Part shown: positions 1 to 10,606 of the stretch, piece by piece | Layout of the letters: every line of letters begins with the position of its first letter | Position numbering within the stretch: position 1 is the stretch's first letter | NCBI RefSeq assembly: GCF_900092025.1 | Contig: NZ_FLTX01000009.1 | Coordinates: forward strand, 35,847-99,846 | From: Xanthomonas bromi | GTDB taxonomy: Bacteria; Pseudomonadota; Gammaproteobacteria; Xanthomonadales; Xanthomonadaceae | Direction: 5' to 3' | Length of the DNA: 64,000 bases | Notes under the pieces: model-generated | Database searches by the model: none | The model's input: the letters and a program-made list of their open reading frames with translations, nothing else | Told to the model about the DNA's origin: nothing | Position numbers and translations under genes: made by a program

Positions 1-1069
<1,069 letters not shown>

Positions 1070-1140
1070 TCACCCAATGACATGTGGGCGCAGATGAACG
1101 GAACAACCTGAAACCACGAAGGGTAGCAGGCCTGACGCCC

Positions 1141-1629
1141 TCAGTCCTCAAGGTCGAAGCGCGTGGCGCTGCGAATGCTGTTGCCGTCAAAACCTCGCCG
1201 GGCGAGCAGATCGGCGGCCTTGCGCCGCTGCGGAAGGTCCACTGGGCCTTGTTCGCCGAATCGGCGGCGGATCAGATCACGCGCGTTTTCGGTCCAATCA
1301 CCGTCAAAGGTCGCCATGGCGGCACTGATGGCCTCGCTATCCAAGCCATGGGTTCCAAGTTCGGCGCGAATATGCAGTGGGCCATAGCCCGAGCCGGCGC
1401 GATTGCGCACGACCGCGGTAGCAAAACGGGCGTCGTCCTGCCACCCTTCGCCGGTAAGGCGATCCACGGCAGCTTGCGCCACATCTGGCTCGATCCCGCG
1501 GGCCAGCAGCTTGCGGTTCAATTCCTTGCGCGAATGTTCGCGCCGCACCAATAGACCGAGTGCGCGCTGGACCGGCGTCTGCGCCTTGAACCGGCGCCCT
1601 CGCTTTGGTGCTGGCTCTTGCTCGTCCAT
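1141..1629 (-). CDS. recX: RecX, modulator of RecA
   Basis: A 162-residue regulatory protein that binds RecA filaments and limits their growth and coprotease activity. The sequence shows the repeated three-helix RecX pattern: [20 protein letters not shown], then [16 protein letters not shown], then a third repeat towards the C-terminus. A longer reading frame starts at 1668, but the ATG at 1629 ([14 protein letters not shown]) gives the usual RecX length and has AGGACA just upstream, so it is preferred. The gene follows recA after about 260 bp and precedes alaS. Probably co-regulated with recA through read-through from the recA promoter. Confidence 0.95.
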   Translation of the reverse strand: MDEQEPAPKRGRRFKAQTPVQRALGLLVRREHSRKELNRKLLARGIEPDVAQAAVDRLTGEGWQDDARFATAVVRNRAGSGYGPLHIRAELGTHGLDSEAISAAMATFDGDWTENARDLIRRRFGEQGPVDLPQRRKAADLLARRGFDGNSIRSATRFDLED

Positions 1630-1890
1630 CGTGAGGTGTCCTGAATCGCTAAAATCAAACAGCATCAAATGCGCCGTCCGTGGCGCCTGCCCTCCTGGCC
1701 TTCGATAGATCTACCGCGAGAAGCGACGGCACTGACTCCGCCGTCCTCGCGATAGAAAAACTTGAAACATCGTCCGACGTGTCGAGCTAGTGCCTGCCTT
1801 GATTAGAGGTTGCGAGGTTCGTTGCATACCACAAGCACGCTGCAACCCATCCATGGGCAACCCCGACTGTCGATGGCTTTCAGCGAAGAC

Positions 1891-2925
<1,035 letters not shown>

Positions 2926-2947
2926 CTGGGTGATCCTCGTCAGTGAT

Positions 2948-2963
2948 TTCGGTATGGGGCTAA
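2948..2963 (-). promoter_or_regulatory. Candidate LexA operator of recA (degenerate)
   Basis: Read on the minus strand this is TTAGCCCCATACCGAA, 22 bp upstream of the recA start codon. It resembles the xanthomonad LexA consensus TTAG-N6-TACTA but has one base less between the half-sites and a weak right half. Its position and the known SOS control of recA make it the best operator candidate in the recA-lexA interval. Inference only. Confidence 0.45.
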
Positions 2964-3097
2964 TGTAGCGGCGGTGTATCGCACAAGCTGAGACTGCAGG
3001 CGACACACTCAGATTAGGGAGACGATACGTCCGGTGGCAGCGGGAAATCCTGTAATGCCGGCTCGGGGAAAAACCAGCACGACCCTCGGCACAGACC

Positions 3098-3739
3098 TCA
3101 GCGGTTAGGCCTCAACAGCCCGCAATACAGGCCTTCGATCGCGAAGTCCTGATCCGGCAACACTTCGATGGGTGCGTAGTCCGGGTTGCGTGGCAACAGC
3201 CGGATACGGTCCTTGCCGATCTTTAGCAGTTTGACCGTGATCTCCTCATCGATCCGCGCCACCACGATCTGCCCCGAACGTGCGTCGCGGGTGCGATGCA
3301 CGCCGATCAGATCGCCGTTGAAGATGCCTTCGTCGCGCATCGAATCGCCTTGAACCTTGAGCAGGTAATCCGGCGACGGCGAGAAGAAGACGCGATCCAG
3401 CACCACGAAGTCGTCCGAGCCGATATCGGCACCGATCGGCAAACCAGCCGCAACGCGGCCCAGCACCGGCAGACGCAGCACATCGTCATGGAGCGGTTCG
3501 CTCGCCGCCGGTGTGCGCGCATGTGCGCCCTGCCCGGTCAGCCGTATGCCGCGCGCTTGGCCTGGGACGCGGCGGATCGCACCCGCCTGCTCCAGCGCTT
3601 CCAGGTGATACTGCGCAGCGCGCACACCCTTGAAGCCGAACGCACGGGCGATTTCGGTCTGCGAAGGCGGGACGCCATCGGCATCGATGCGCTCTGCGAT
3701 CAAGGCCAGGATTGCTTGCTGGGTATCGGTCAGGTCCAT
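3098..3739 (-). CDS. lexA: LexA repressor
   Basis: SOS-response repressor, 213 residues. The N-terminal winged helix covers roughly residues 1-65 and the C-terminal S24 self-cleavage domain follows. The cleavage site Ala98-Gly99 (GRVAAGLP) and the catalytic Ser133 (GDSM) and Lys170 (ITVKLL) are all present, so the protein should be cleavable. The ATG at 3739 is chosen over an upstream in-frame start because it begins the winged helix ([10 protein letters not shown]) and sits directly downstream of the LexA operator. Located between ubiB and recA, all minus strand. Autoregulated through the 19-bp palindrome next to its start. Confidence 0.97.
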   Translation of the reverse strand: MDLTDTQQAILALIAERIDADGVPPSQTEIARAFGFKGVRAAQYHLEALEQAGAIRRVPGQARGIRLTGQGAHARTPAASEPLHDDVLRLPVLGRVAAGLPIGADIGSDDFVVLDRVFFSPSPDYLLKVQGDSMRDEGIFNGDLIGVHRTRDARSGQIVVARIDEEITVKLLKIGKDRIRLLPRNPDYAPIEVLPDQDFAIEGLYCGLLRPNR

Positions 3740-3741
3740 GG

Positions 3742-3760
3742 TTAGTAGTATTACTACTAA
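3742..3760 (-). promoter_or_regulatory. LexA operator (SOS box) of lexA
   Basis: The 19-bp sequence TTAGTAGTATTACTACTAA starts 3 bp upstream of the lexA ATG. It is a palindrome apart from the central base and contains TTAG-N6-TACTA, the operator consensus known for Xanthomonas and Xylella LexA rather than the E. coli CTGT-N8-ACAG type. Because it touches the start codon, LexA binding would block transcription or initiation directly. Confidence 0.93.
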
Positions 3761-3830
3761 CGGACGACTGCGCAAGAGCCACCCTGCGCCGGGCTCGCAA
3801 TGCCGCCCGCATTTCCTTTGGTCTCGGGCT

Positions 3831-5507
3831 TTAGCGCCGGCTGCGCCAGATCGAGAACAGGATCCAGATGCCGCACAGCGCCGCGCCGATGAAGCCACCC
3901 ACGCCCAGCGCGAGCAACCAGCGGCTGGCGCTGCCGCCAACGCTGTTCATCACGATCGATGAGCCGATCACCAGTGCAGCAGTGACGATCCCCATCGTGA
4001 GGCGGTTGGCCGCGCGGTCGACCTGCTCGCCGAACTCGCGTAGAGCGCGTGTCTCGATCTGAAGCTGCAGCTTGCCGCGGCGTGCGGCCTGCAACAGGCG
4101 CTTGAGGTCGCGCGGCAGATCGCCGATCAGATCGATTGCGCCAGTCACGGTACGCCGGCCACGTCGCACGATGGCGCGCGGCGCATAGCGCTGCAACACC
4201 ACGCGTTCCAGATACGGGCGCGCCTCGGTGGCCATGTCGAAATCCGGATCGAGCTGGCGCCCCATGCCTTCGAGGGTGAGAAACGCCTTGATCATCAGCG
4301 CCAGATCCGATGGCAGCGTCAGCCCGTGGTCGCGCAGGATCGAGGTGACGTCGCCCAGCATGGCGCCGATGCGCAGTTCTTTCAGCGGCACGCCGCGATA
4401 CTCGTCGACGAACGCACCGATGTCCTGCTGCAGACGTGGCTCGTCGATCTCCAGGCTGGTGCCCGCCCATTCCAGCAGCACGTCGATGACCGCTTCGGCG
4501 TCGTAGCTGACCATGCCGTGCAGCAGTTGCGCGACCTGGAACCGACGCTGTTCGGAGACGCGCCCCACCATGCCGAAATCGATGACCGCGATCCGCCCGT
4601 CGCGCAGGTAGAAAATATTGCCCGGATGCGGATCGGCGTGGAAGCAGCCGTCTTGCAGCACCATCTTGAGCACGATGCCGGCACCGGCGCGCGCGAGCGC
4701 CTTGCGGTCCAGGCCGGCCGCATCGACGGCGAGCAGATCGCGTCCCGGAATGCCATCGATGAATTCCTGCACGTTGAGCGACTCGCAGGTCCACTCCCAG
4801 TACACCGCCGGCACAACCACCTGCGCGTCGCGCGCGAAGTTGGCGGCGATGCGTTCGGCGTTGCGCCCCTCGGCAGCGAAATCCAGTTCCCGTCGCAGCG
4901 AAACGGTGAATTGCTGCACCACCTCGGCGGGACGATAGCGCTTGAGATCCGGTGCGCGGGTTTCGACGATGTCGGCAAGCCGCGCCAGCAGTCGCAGGTC
5001 CGCATCGATGGTATCGCCGATACCGGGGCGACGGATCTTCAACACCACCGGCGTGCCATCGGCCAACCACGCGCGATGCGTCTGCGCCAGCGATGCGGCC
5101 GCCAGCGGCTGCTCGTCCAGACGCGCGAAAATGCTCTCCGGCTCCATGCCCAGCGCGGCAACCAGCTGCGGGCGGATCTGCTCGAACGGCAACGCCGGCA
5201 CGGCATTCTGCAGCTCGCTCAATTCTTCGATCCACTCCTGCGGCAGCAGATCCACGCGCGTGGCCAGTACCTGGCCGAGTTTGACGAAGGTCGGCCCGAG
5301 TTCTTCCAGTGCACGCCGCACGCGCATCGCCGCGGACATCCGCAAACGGCCCTCGGCGTTATTCCAATGCAACAGCCTGCCGGCGCGCTCGAGCACATCG
5401 GCCATGCCGATACGGCGCACCACATCGCCGAAGCCGTAGCGGATCAGGACCGAGGCGATTTCCTGCAGACGCCCAAGATCGCGCACCGTGCCAAGTGCTT
5501 CCCACAT
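3831..5507 (-). CDS. ubiB: UbiB/AarF atypical kinase-like protein
   Basis: ABC1/UbiB family ATPase needed for aerobic ubiquinone biosynthesis, membrane anchored. 558 residues. The family KxGQ motif is at residues 76-79 (VKLGQV), the alanine-rich AAAS loop at about 136-139, the nucleotide-binding Lys at about 157 (VVLKIRRP), the catalytic-loop HADPHPGNIF near 290 and the DFG-like VIDFGMVG near 310. Two hydrophobic segments at the C-terminus are the expected transmembrane anchor. Its stop lies 91 bp upstream of lexA. Some annotations call such proteins AarF; the exact step in ubiquinone synthesis cannot be told from sequence. Confidence 0.88.
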   Translation of the reverse strand: MWEALGTVRDLGRLQEIASVLIRYGFGDVVRRIGMADVLERAGRLLHWNNAEGRLRMSAAMRVRRALEELGPTFVKLGQVLATRVDLLPQEWIEELSELQNAVPALPFEQIRPQLVAALGMEPESIFARLDEQPLAAASLAQTHRAWLADGTPVVLKIRRPGIGDTIDADLRLLARLADIVETRAPDLKRYRPAEVVQQFTVSLRRELDFAAEGRNAERIAANFARDAQVVVPAVYWEWTCESLNVQEFIDGIPGRDLLAVDAAGLDRKALARAGAGIVLKMVLQDGCFHADPHPGNIFYLRDGRIAVIDFGMVGRVSEQRRFQVAQLLHGMVSYDAEAVIDVLLEWAGTSLEIDEPRLQQDIGAFVDEYRGVPLKELRIGAMLGDVTSILRDHGLTLPSDLALMIKAFLTLEGMGRQLDPDFDMATEARPYLERVVLQRYAPRAIVRRGRRTVTGAIDLIGDLPRDLKRLLQAARRGKLQLQIETRALREFGEQVDRAANRLTMGIVTAALVIGSSIVMNSVGGSASRWLLALGVGGFIGAALCGIWILFSIWRSRR

Positions 5508-5984
5508 CAGCGCACCGCCCGCGCACGGGGTGCGATCACGCGCTGCCTGACGCTGCGCTGTCTAGCAGCCTGCCGCGCAGGCAATGATGGAATAGGAGCA
5601 AGAAACGAATGCATGGCACACTGGGCGGTGAGGAGACCTTGTTTGTAGCCGATCTGCCGGTTGCTGTCGCGCCCTCGCCCGCTCGAAGCCCAGCGCAGGT
5701 TGCAACCGATTGCGCAGCGCACGCGCAACATGCCGCACGCGTCCGTCAGGCACATGCACCTCAATCGCGCAATCGCAACGTCACACCATCATTGCGAGAC
5801 GCGCCCTGGAAACGCATTCCACGACCGGGCTGCAGCGGCGTGCCGATGACGATCTGCCGATAGGTTTTTTGGGGCGGCGGCGCACTGCCACAGTATTTCG
5901 GTTTCGCTGGCGCGCTATAGCACGCTGGACATGGCGCGCACCACCAAGCTGGTGCCGATCACTATCCAGCTAACCTGCGGGTAA
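5508..5984. other. Intergenic region between cinA-like gene and ubiB
   Basis: About 480 bp with no recognised gene. A plus-strand frame at 5609-5863 (84 codons) has an AGGAG upstream but no recognisable family, and its composition looks non-coding. The ubiB promoter should lie in the left part. No repeat or terminator was recognised apart from a T-rich run near 5869-5874. Confidence 0.6.
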
Positions 5985-6485
5985 CTAAAGCAGCGCGCTC
6001 AACCCACGCAGTGCTGCGATCACGGTCTGACGGCGCACCGCATCGCGGTCGCCCTTGAACTGGAACAGTTGCGCCGTGGCATAGCCGCCGCGACGCTTCC
6101 AACCGATCCAGACCGTACCGACCGGTTTATCGTCGCTGCCGCCACCGGGCCCGGCAATACCGGTTACCGCCACCGCGATGCTTGCACCGGAATTCACCAG
6201 CGCGCCAGAGACCATTTCGATCACGGTTTCGCGGCTGACCGCCCCATGCACCTCCAGGGTCTGCGGGCGGACGCCAAGCAGTGCCTGTTTGGCCTCGTAG
6301 CTGTAGGCGGCCATGCCGCAATCGAACCAGTGCGAGGAGCCGGCGACATCTGTCACCGCCTTGGCGATCCAGCCACCGGTACAGCTCTCGGCAGTGACCA
6401 GGCGCTCGCGCGCGGCAAGCAATTGCTGGCCGAGGACTTCGGCAAGCTGCTGCAGTTCGGAATCGGTGGACAAGGACATGGACAC
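5985..6485 (-). CDS. pncC: CinA C-terminal family nicotinamide-nucleotide amidohydrolase
   Basis: 166 residues, equal to the stand-alone CinA C-terminal (PncC) domain, which deamidates nicotinamide mononucleotide to nicotinate mononucleotide in pyridine-nucleotide recycling. Family signatures are TAESCTGGWIAKAVTDVAG near residue 31, WFDCGMAAYSYEAKQ, GAVSRETV and VAVTGIAGPGGGSDDKPVGTV. The N-terminal molybdopterin-binding-like domain of full CinA is absent, as is common for proteobacterial copies. The start is either 6485 or 6479 (MSMSL). It lies upstream of ubiB-lexA-recA in the same direction. Confidence 0.9.
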   Translation of the reverse strand: MSMSLSTDSELQQLAEVLGQQLLAARERLVTAESCTGGWIAKAVTDVAGSSHWFDCGMAAYSYEAKQALLGVRPQTLEVHGAVSRETVIEMVSGALVNSGASIAVAVTGIAGPGGGSDDKPVGTVWIGWKRRGGYATAQLFQFKGDRDAVRRQTVIAALRGLSALL

Positions 6486-6906
6486 GGCGACGAGGGAGCA
6501 GCGGACGTTTTAGCCCAATTCGTGGCATCTGTCTGCGGCTGGCGCCGCTTCCGAATGGGCGCGACGGGGCCCGGGTTCAGTGGCGATGTGGCGCCGACAT
6601 GCGGCGCTTCGGGTCTGGAACGCCATCGGATATGCAGCGACAGACCTGCCGCACGCCGTCTAACCGCAGCGCCGAGGCGCCCAGATCACCTGGGCGCCGT
6701 AGGAGCGACGGCCACGAATTGCCAAGCAAACGTGCGGTGCGTGAGGTTACTCCGTGCATGCAGGTTGCCGCAGAGAGCATGTGCTGCCGCAGGTTCGCAC
6801 AGGTCGAAGCGAGACGGTACAACTGCCGCACAACGACACCGCACACCCGGCCTCATCCGCCTTGAAACAGCAGCACAGTCGCGCCATGCGGACTGCGCTG
6901 CCTCCA
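6486..6906. other. Intergenic region between hflX and cinA-like gene
   Basis: About 420 bp with no frame that resembles a known protein on either strand. It contains one GTAGGAGCG motif near 6700, a word often found in intergenic repeats of xanthomonads and pseudomonads. Nothing else recognised. Confidence 0.5.
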
Positions 6907-8226
6907 TCACGCCTCCCAGTCTTCGCGACGATCCGGCAGCATCGCGCGCAGCGGCTCGCCATCCTCGCCAGCAGCCAGCCGCTCGGCTTCGACCATCGGC
7001 AGATCGACCTCAAGCAACCAGCCCTCCTCGTCGGATTGCTCGTTGCGCACCACTTCCAGCTGATGCAGCCTGGAACGCAGGCGGCCGGCCGACGGCGGCA
7101 GCCGCAGCTGGCCGGTCAGATGGCGCAGGTCCAGTCGCTGACCGAGCGCCTGCTGCAGTTCTTCCAGCCCACGCCCGTCGCGCGCCGACACCCACACGCG
7201 CTCGCGGCGTGCCGGATCCGGAATGCCGTCCTGCGCATCGTGGCGCACTTCGGCGCCTTCGATCTTGTCGATCTTGTTGAATACCAACAGCTGCGGCAGA
7301 TCGCCGGCACCGACCGCCTGCAACACTTCATCGACCTGCAGGATGCGCTCTTCGCGCAGCGGGTCGGCCGCATCGACGATGTGCAGCAACAGATCGGCAT
7401 CGCGCGCTTCAGACAAGGTCGAACGGAACGCAGCGACCAGTTCGTGCGGAAGATCGCGCACGAAGCCGACCGTATCGGCAAGAATCGCGCTACCGCCCGG
7501 CAACGCGATGCGCCGCACGGTGGGATCCAGCGTGGCGAACAGCTGATCGGCCACGTACGCCTCTGCGCCGGTCAACGCATTGAACAGCGTCGATTTGCCG
7601 GCATTGGTGTAACCGACCAAGGCAATCCGCGGCAATTCGCTGCGCATCCGCGCGCGACGCATCTGGGTGCGCTGCACCTCGACCTTTTCCAGTCGCTGCT
7701 GCAACTGCTCGACGCGCTTTTGCAGCAGGCGACGGTCGGTTTCCAGCTGGGTTTCGCCAGGGCCGCGCAGGCCGATCGAACCGCCGCGCTGACGCTCCAA
7801 GTGCGTCCAGCCGCGGACCAGGCGCGTGGCCATATGACGCAATTGCGCCAGCTCCACCTGCAGCTTGCCTTCGTGGCTGCGCGCGCGTTGCGCGAAGATG
7901 TCCAGGATCAGGCCGGTGCGGTCGATCACGCGCCGCTCCAGATACTTCTCCAGGTTGCGCTCCTGGCCGGGCGACAAGGTGTGATTGACCAACACCAGAT
8001 CCGCGCCGGTGGCCTCGGCTGCCGCCTTGACCTCTTCCAGCTTGCCGCTGCCGATCAGGGTCGACGGGCTCGGTTTATCGATGCGTGCGGTCAGGGTGGC
8101 CGCCACCGTGGCGCCCGCCGACTTTGCAAGATCGGCGAACTCCTCCATGACATCGTCTTCGGCAGGCCCACCGGAGTGGGTCTGTATCAACAACGCGTGC
8201 TCACCCTTGCGGGACCGATCAAACAC
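6907..8226 (-). CDS. hflX: HflX ribosome-splitting GTPase
   Basis: GTPase that binds and splits stalled or heat-damaged 70S ribosomes. 439 residues. The N-terminal HflX domain contains GSGKLEEVKAAAEATGAD and LEKYLERRVIDRTGLILDIF, followed by a helical linker rich in Gln, Arg and Glu (about 155-195). The G domain has G1 GYTNAGKST, G3 DTVGFVRDLP and G4 NKID. The start is 11 bp after the hfq stop, which makes it the last gene of a miaA-hfq-hflX unit. This trio is widely conserved in gamma-proteobacteria. Confidence 0.95.
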   Translation of the reverse strand: MFDRSRKGEHALLIQTHSGGPAEDDVMEEFADLAKSAGATVAATLTARIDKPSPSTLIGSGKLEEVKAAAEATGADLVLVNHTLSPGQERNLEKYLERRVIDRTGLILDIFAQRARSHEGKLQVELAQLRHMATRLVRGWTHLERQRGGSIGLRGPGETQLETDRRLLQKRVEQLQQRLEKVEVQRTQMRRARMRSELPRIALVGYTNAGKSTLFNALTGAEAYVADQLFATLDPTVRRIALPGGSAILADTVGFVRDLPHELVAAFRSTLSEARDADLLLHIVDAADPLREERILQVDEVLQAVGAGDLPQLLVFNKIDKIEGAEVRHDAQDGIPDPARRERVWVSARDGRGLEELQQALGQRLDLRHLTGQLRLPPSAGRLRSRLHQLEVVRNEQSDEEGWLLEVDLPMVEAERLAAGEDGEPLRAMLPDRREDWEA

Positions 8227-8237
8227 GCACTACTCCG

Positions 8238-8516
8238 TTACTGCTCGACGTCGTCATCTTCCGCCTGATTGCCTTCATTGGATTGCACATACCCACCACC
8301 CGGCCCCACGCGCACATTGCGCGCCGGCACCACCGTGGAAATGGCGTGCTTGTACACCATCTGACTCACGGTATTGCGCAGCAGGACCACGAATTGGTCG
8401 AACGACTCGATCGTGCCCTGCAGCTTGATGCCATTGACCAGATACACCGACACGGGAACCCGCTCGCGTCGCAGCGCGTTGAGGAATGGGTCCTGTAAAG
8501 ATTGCCCCTTAGCCAT
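8238..8516 (-). CDS. hfq: Hfq RNA chaperone
   Basis: Sm-like hexameric RNA chaperone that pairs small RNAs with mRNAs. 92 residues. The Sm1 motif lies in [21 protein letters not shown] and the Sm2 motif in the YKHAIS segment. The C-terminal tail is short and acidic (EDDDVEQ). The frame opens upstream at 8567, but the ATG at 8516 ([13 protein letters not shown]) is the family start with GAGGA at suitable distance. It lies 77 bp after miaA and 11 bp before hflX. Confidence 0.97.
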
Positions 8517-8593
8517 CGAAAAATCCTCTTCATTATTGTTCTTATCGTCCCGGTCGACACCTGCCATCCCCAGCCGGCCCCGGAAACGGGATG

Positions 8594-9577
8594 TTACACG
8601 CCTGAAGCCTGCCGCACAGCGGGAAGATCACCGAGGAAGCCGACAAGTGCACTCTCCAATCGATGACGGTCACGCTCCGGGTCGAACCAGCGCGCGTCGA
8701 GCTCGCCACGCAGCCAGGTGAGCTGACGTTTGGCCAGTTGCCGGGTCGCCTGAATCGCCTTGTCGCGGAACTCAACGAGGCTGCAGGCGCCGTCCAGATA
8801 CTCCCAGGCTTGCCGGTAGCCCACCGCACGCACCGCCGGCAGATCCAACGGGGCGGCCACCGCCTGCATCTGCGGTAGCGCCCGCAAGCGCTGCACTTCT
8901 GCCAGAAAACCTTGCACCAGCATCGCGTCCAGGCGCCGTTCGATGCGTTCATGCAGCACCGCACGCTCGCGGGGTGCCAATACCACCTTCAACACACGCA
9001 CCGGCAGGCGCGGCCCGGGCGGTAGCGCCTGCCAATAACTGATCGGCCGCCCGCTGATGCGGTAGACCTCCAGCGCCCGCTGGATCCGCTGCGGGTCGGT
9101 CGCATGAATGCGCGCCGCGGCCATCGGGTCCACGCGTGCCAGCTGTGCGTGCAAGCCAGCCCAACCACACTGCTCCGCTTCGGCCGCGATGGATGCGCGC
9201 ACTGCCTGGTCGGCCTCGGGCAGTTGCGACAAGCCTTCCAGCAGCGCACGGAAATACAGGCCGGTGCCGCCGGCCAGGATCGGCAGCTTGCCGCGTGCCA
9301 CGATCTGCTCGATCGCTTTACGCGCATCGCTGGCGAACTCGGCGGCCGAATACACCTGCCAGGGATCGCGCACGTCCAGCAGATGATGTGAAACCGCCGC
9401 GCGCATCGCCGCGTCCGGTTTGGCCGCGCCGATCTCCAAGCCGCGATAGACCAGCGCCGAATCGACGCTGACGATTTCTCCGTTCCAGCGCTCTGCAGCT
9501 TCCAGCGCCAGCGCAGACTTGCCGCTGGCGGTGGGGCCCATCAGGGCAATCGCCAGCGGACTTTGGTCGGCAGGCAT
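8594..9577 (-). CDS. miaA: MiaA tRNA dimethylallyltransferase
   Basis: Adds a dimethylallyl group to N6 of A37 in tRNAs reading UNN codons. 327 residues. The P-loop GPTASGKS is at residues 14-21; [28 protein letters not shown] and [14 protein letters not shown] are family signatures. The ATG at 9577 overlaps the folP stop by one base (TGATG), which supports this start and translational coupling. The C-terminal part has [13 protein letters not shown]. First gene of the miaA-hfq-hflX set. Confidence 0.95.
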
Positions 9578-10479
9578 CAGTCCTCGTCCGGCCAACGGAT
9601 CGTCGGTGCAGCCGTTGCGCTGACACGCGGGACAGGAATCGCCGCCATCGCAGTCCACACCTTCAACGCATCGACGGTTGCTGCCACATCGTGCACGCGC
9701 AGCAGCAGCGCGCCATGTTGGGCCGCAATCAGATGCGCGGCCACCGAGCCGTGTACGCGTTCGGCGGCGATCTCGCGGCCGGTCAGTTCGCCGATGCTGC
9801 GCTTGCGCGACAGCCCCGCCAATACCGGCAGCCCGAATTCCTGCAGGCGCTGCAGTTGCGCAAGCAGGGTGAGGTTATGCGTGGTGGTCTTGTCGAAGCC
9901 GAAGCCCGGATCCAGGATCAGCGAGCGTTTGTCGATACCGGCCATCTCGGCGGCGAAGATGCGCTCGGCCAGAAACCGGTGCACCTCACCGACGACATCG
10001 TCGTACTGCGGCGCGTCCTGCATGGCGTGCGGCGCGCTGCGCGCATGCATCAAGACCACCGGCACGCGCAGGTCCGACGCTGCTTCCAACGCACCGGGCG
10101 AACGCAAGGCATAGACGTCGTTGATCATGCCGGCGCCGGCCGCAACCGCTGCGCGCATGACCTCCGGCTTGAACGTGTCCACGCTGATCGGCACGTTGGT
10201 GCGCTGCGCCAGTGCCTCGATCACCGGAATCACCCGCTGCAGCTCCTCTTCAACCGGCACCGCTGTGGCACCCGGGCGTGTGGATTCGCCGCCGATATCC
10301 AGCACGGCCGCGCCCTGCTCCACCAGCACCAGCCCGTGCGCGATCGCCGCTTCGCACGTTGCATGCTGGCCACCGTCAGAGAACGAATCGGGCGTGACAT
10401 TGACAATGCCCATCACCTGCGGCGCATCCAGCCGCAGGCTGCGGCCGGCGCAATCCAGTTTGAGGGCGGTGTCGAACAT
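9577..10479 (-). CDS. folP: Dihydropteroate synthase
   Basis: Condenses p-aminobenzoate with 6-hydroxymethyl-7,8-dihydropterin diphosphate in folate synthesis; the target of sulfonamides. 300 residues in a TIM barrel. Signatures are [16 protein letters not shown] near the N-terminus, [31 protein letters not shown] and [14 protein letters not shown]. The ATG at 10479 is preceded by AAGGAG at proper spacing and is preferred over an upstream frame opening at 10548. It follows ftsH (127 bp) and its stop overlaps the miaA start. Confidence 0.95.
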   Translation of the reverse strand: MFDTALKLDCAGRSLRLDAPQVMGIVNVTPDSFSDGGQHATCEAAIAHGLVLVEQGAAVLDIGGESTRPGATAVPVEEELQRVIPVIEALAQRTNVPISVDTFKPEVMRAAVAAGAGMINDVYALRSPGALEAASDLRVPVVLMHARSAPHAMQDAPQYDDVVGEVHRFLAERIFAAEMAGIDKRSLILDPGFGFDKTTTHNLTLLAQLQRLQEFGLPVLAGLSRKRSIGELTGREIAAERVHGSVAAHLIAAQHGALLLRVHDVAATVDALKVWTAMAAIPVPRVSATAAPTIRWPDED

Positions 10480-10542
10480 CGGCAGTGTCTCCTTTGGTGA
10501 TCGCGATTGCTCGCATGTGGGCGTACGCACTGCCCGATAACG

Positions 10543-10576
10543 CATCAAGGCCGGGAATCGCTTCCCGGCCTTGATG
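10543..10576 (-). terminator. Hairpin between ftsH and folP
   Basis: A perfect 15-bp inverted repeat (arms 10543-10557 and 10562-10576) with a 4-nt loop lies 30 bp beyond the ftsH stop on the minus strand. There is no U-run after the stem, so it may be a weak terminator, an mRNA stabiliser or a processing site rather than a classical intrinsic terminator. Confidence 0.55.
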
Positions 10577-10606
10577 GATGCCTCTGCAGATCAGCGGATG
10601 ACCGGC

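Noticed and set aside
4326..5648. Long plus-strand open frame of 440 codons opposite ubiB
   Set aside because: It is antisense to an intact, well-conserved gene and has no family signal; high GC content keeps such shadow frames open.
5609..5863. 84-codon plus-strand frame with AGGAG upstream
   Set aside because: No family similarity, poor codon pattern, and it lies in a gap that should hold the ubiB promoter; kept only as a remark.
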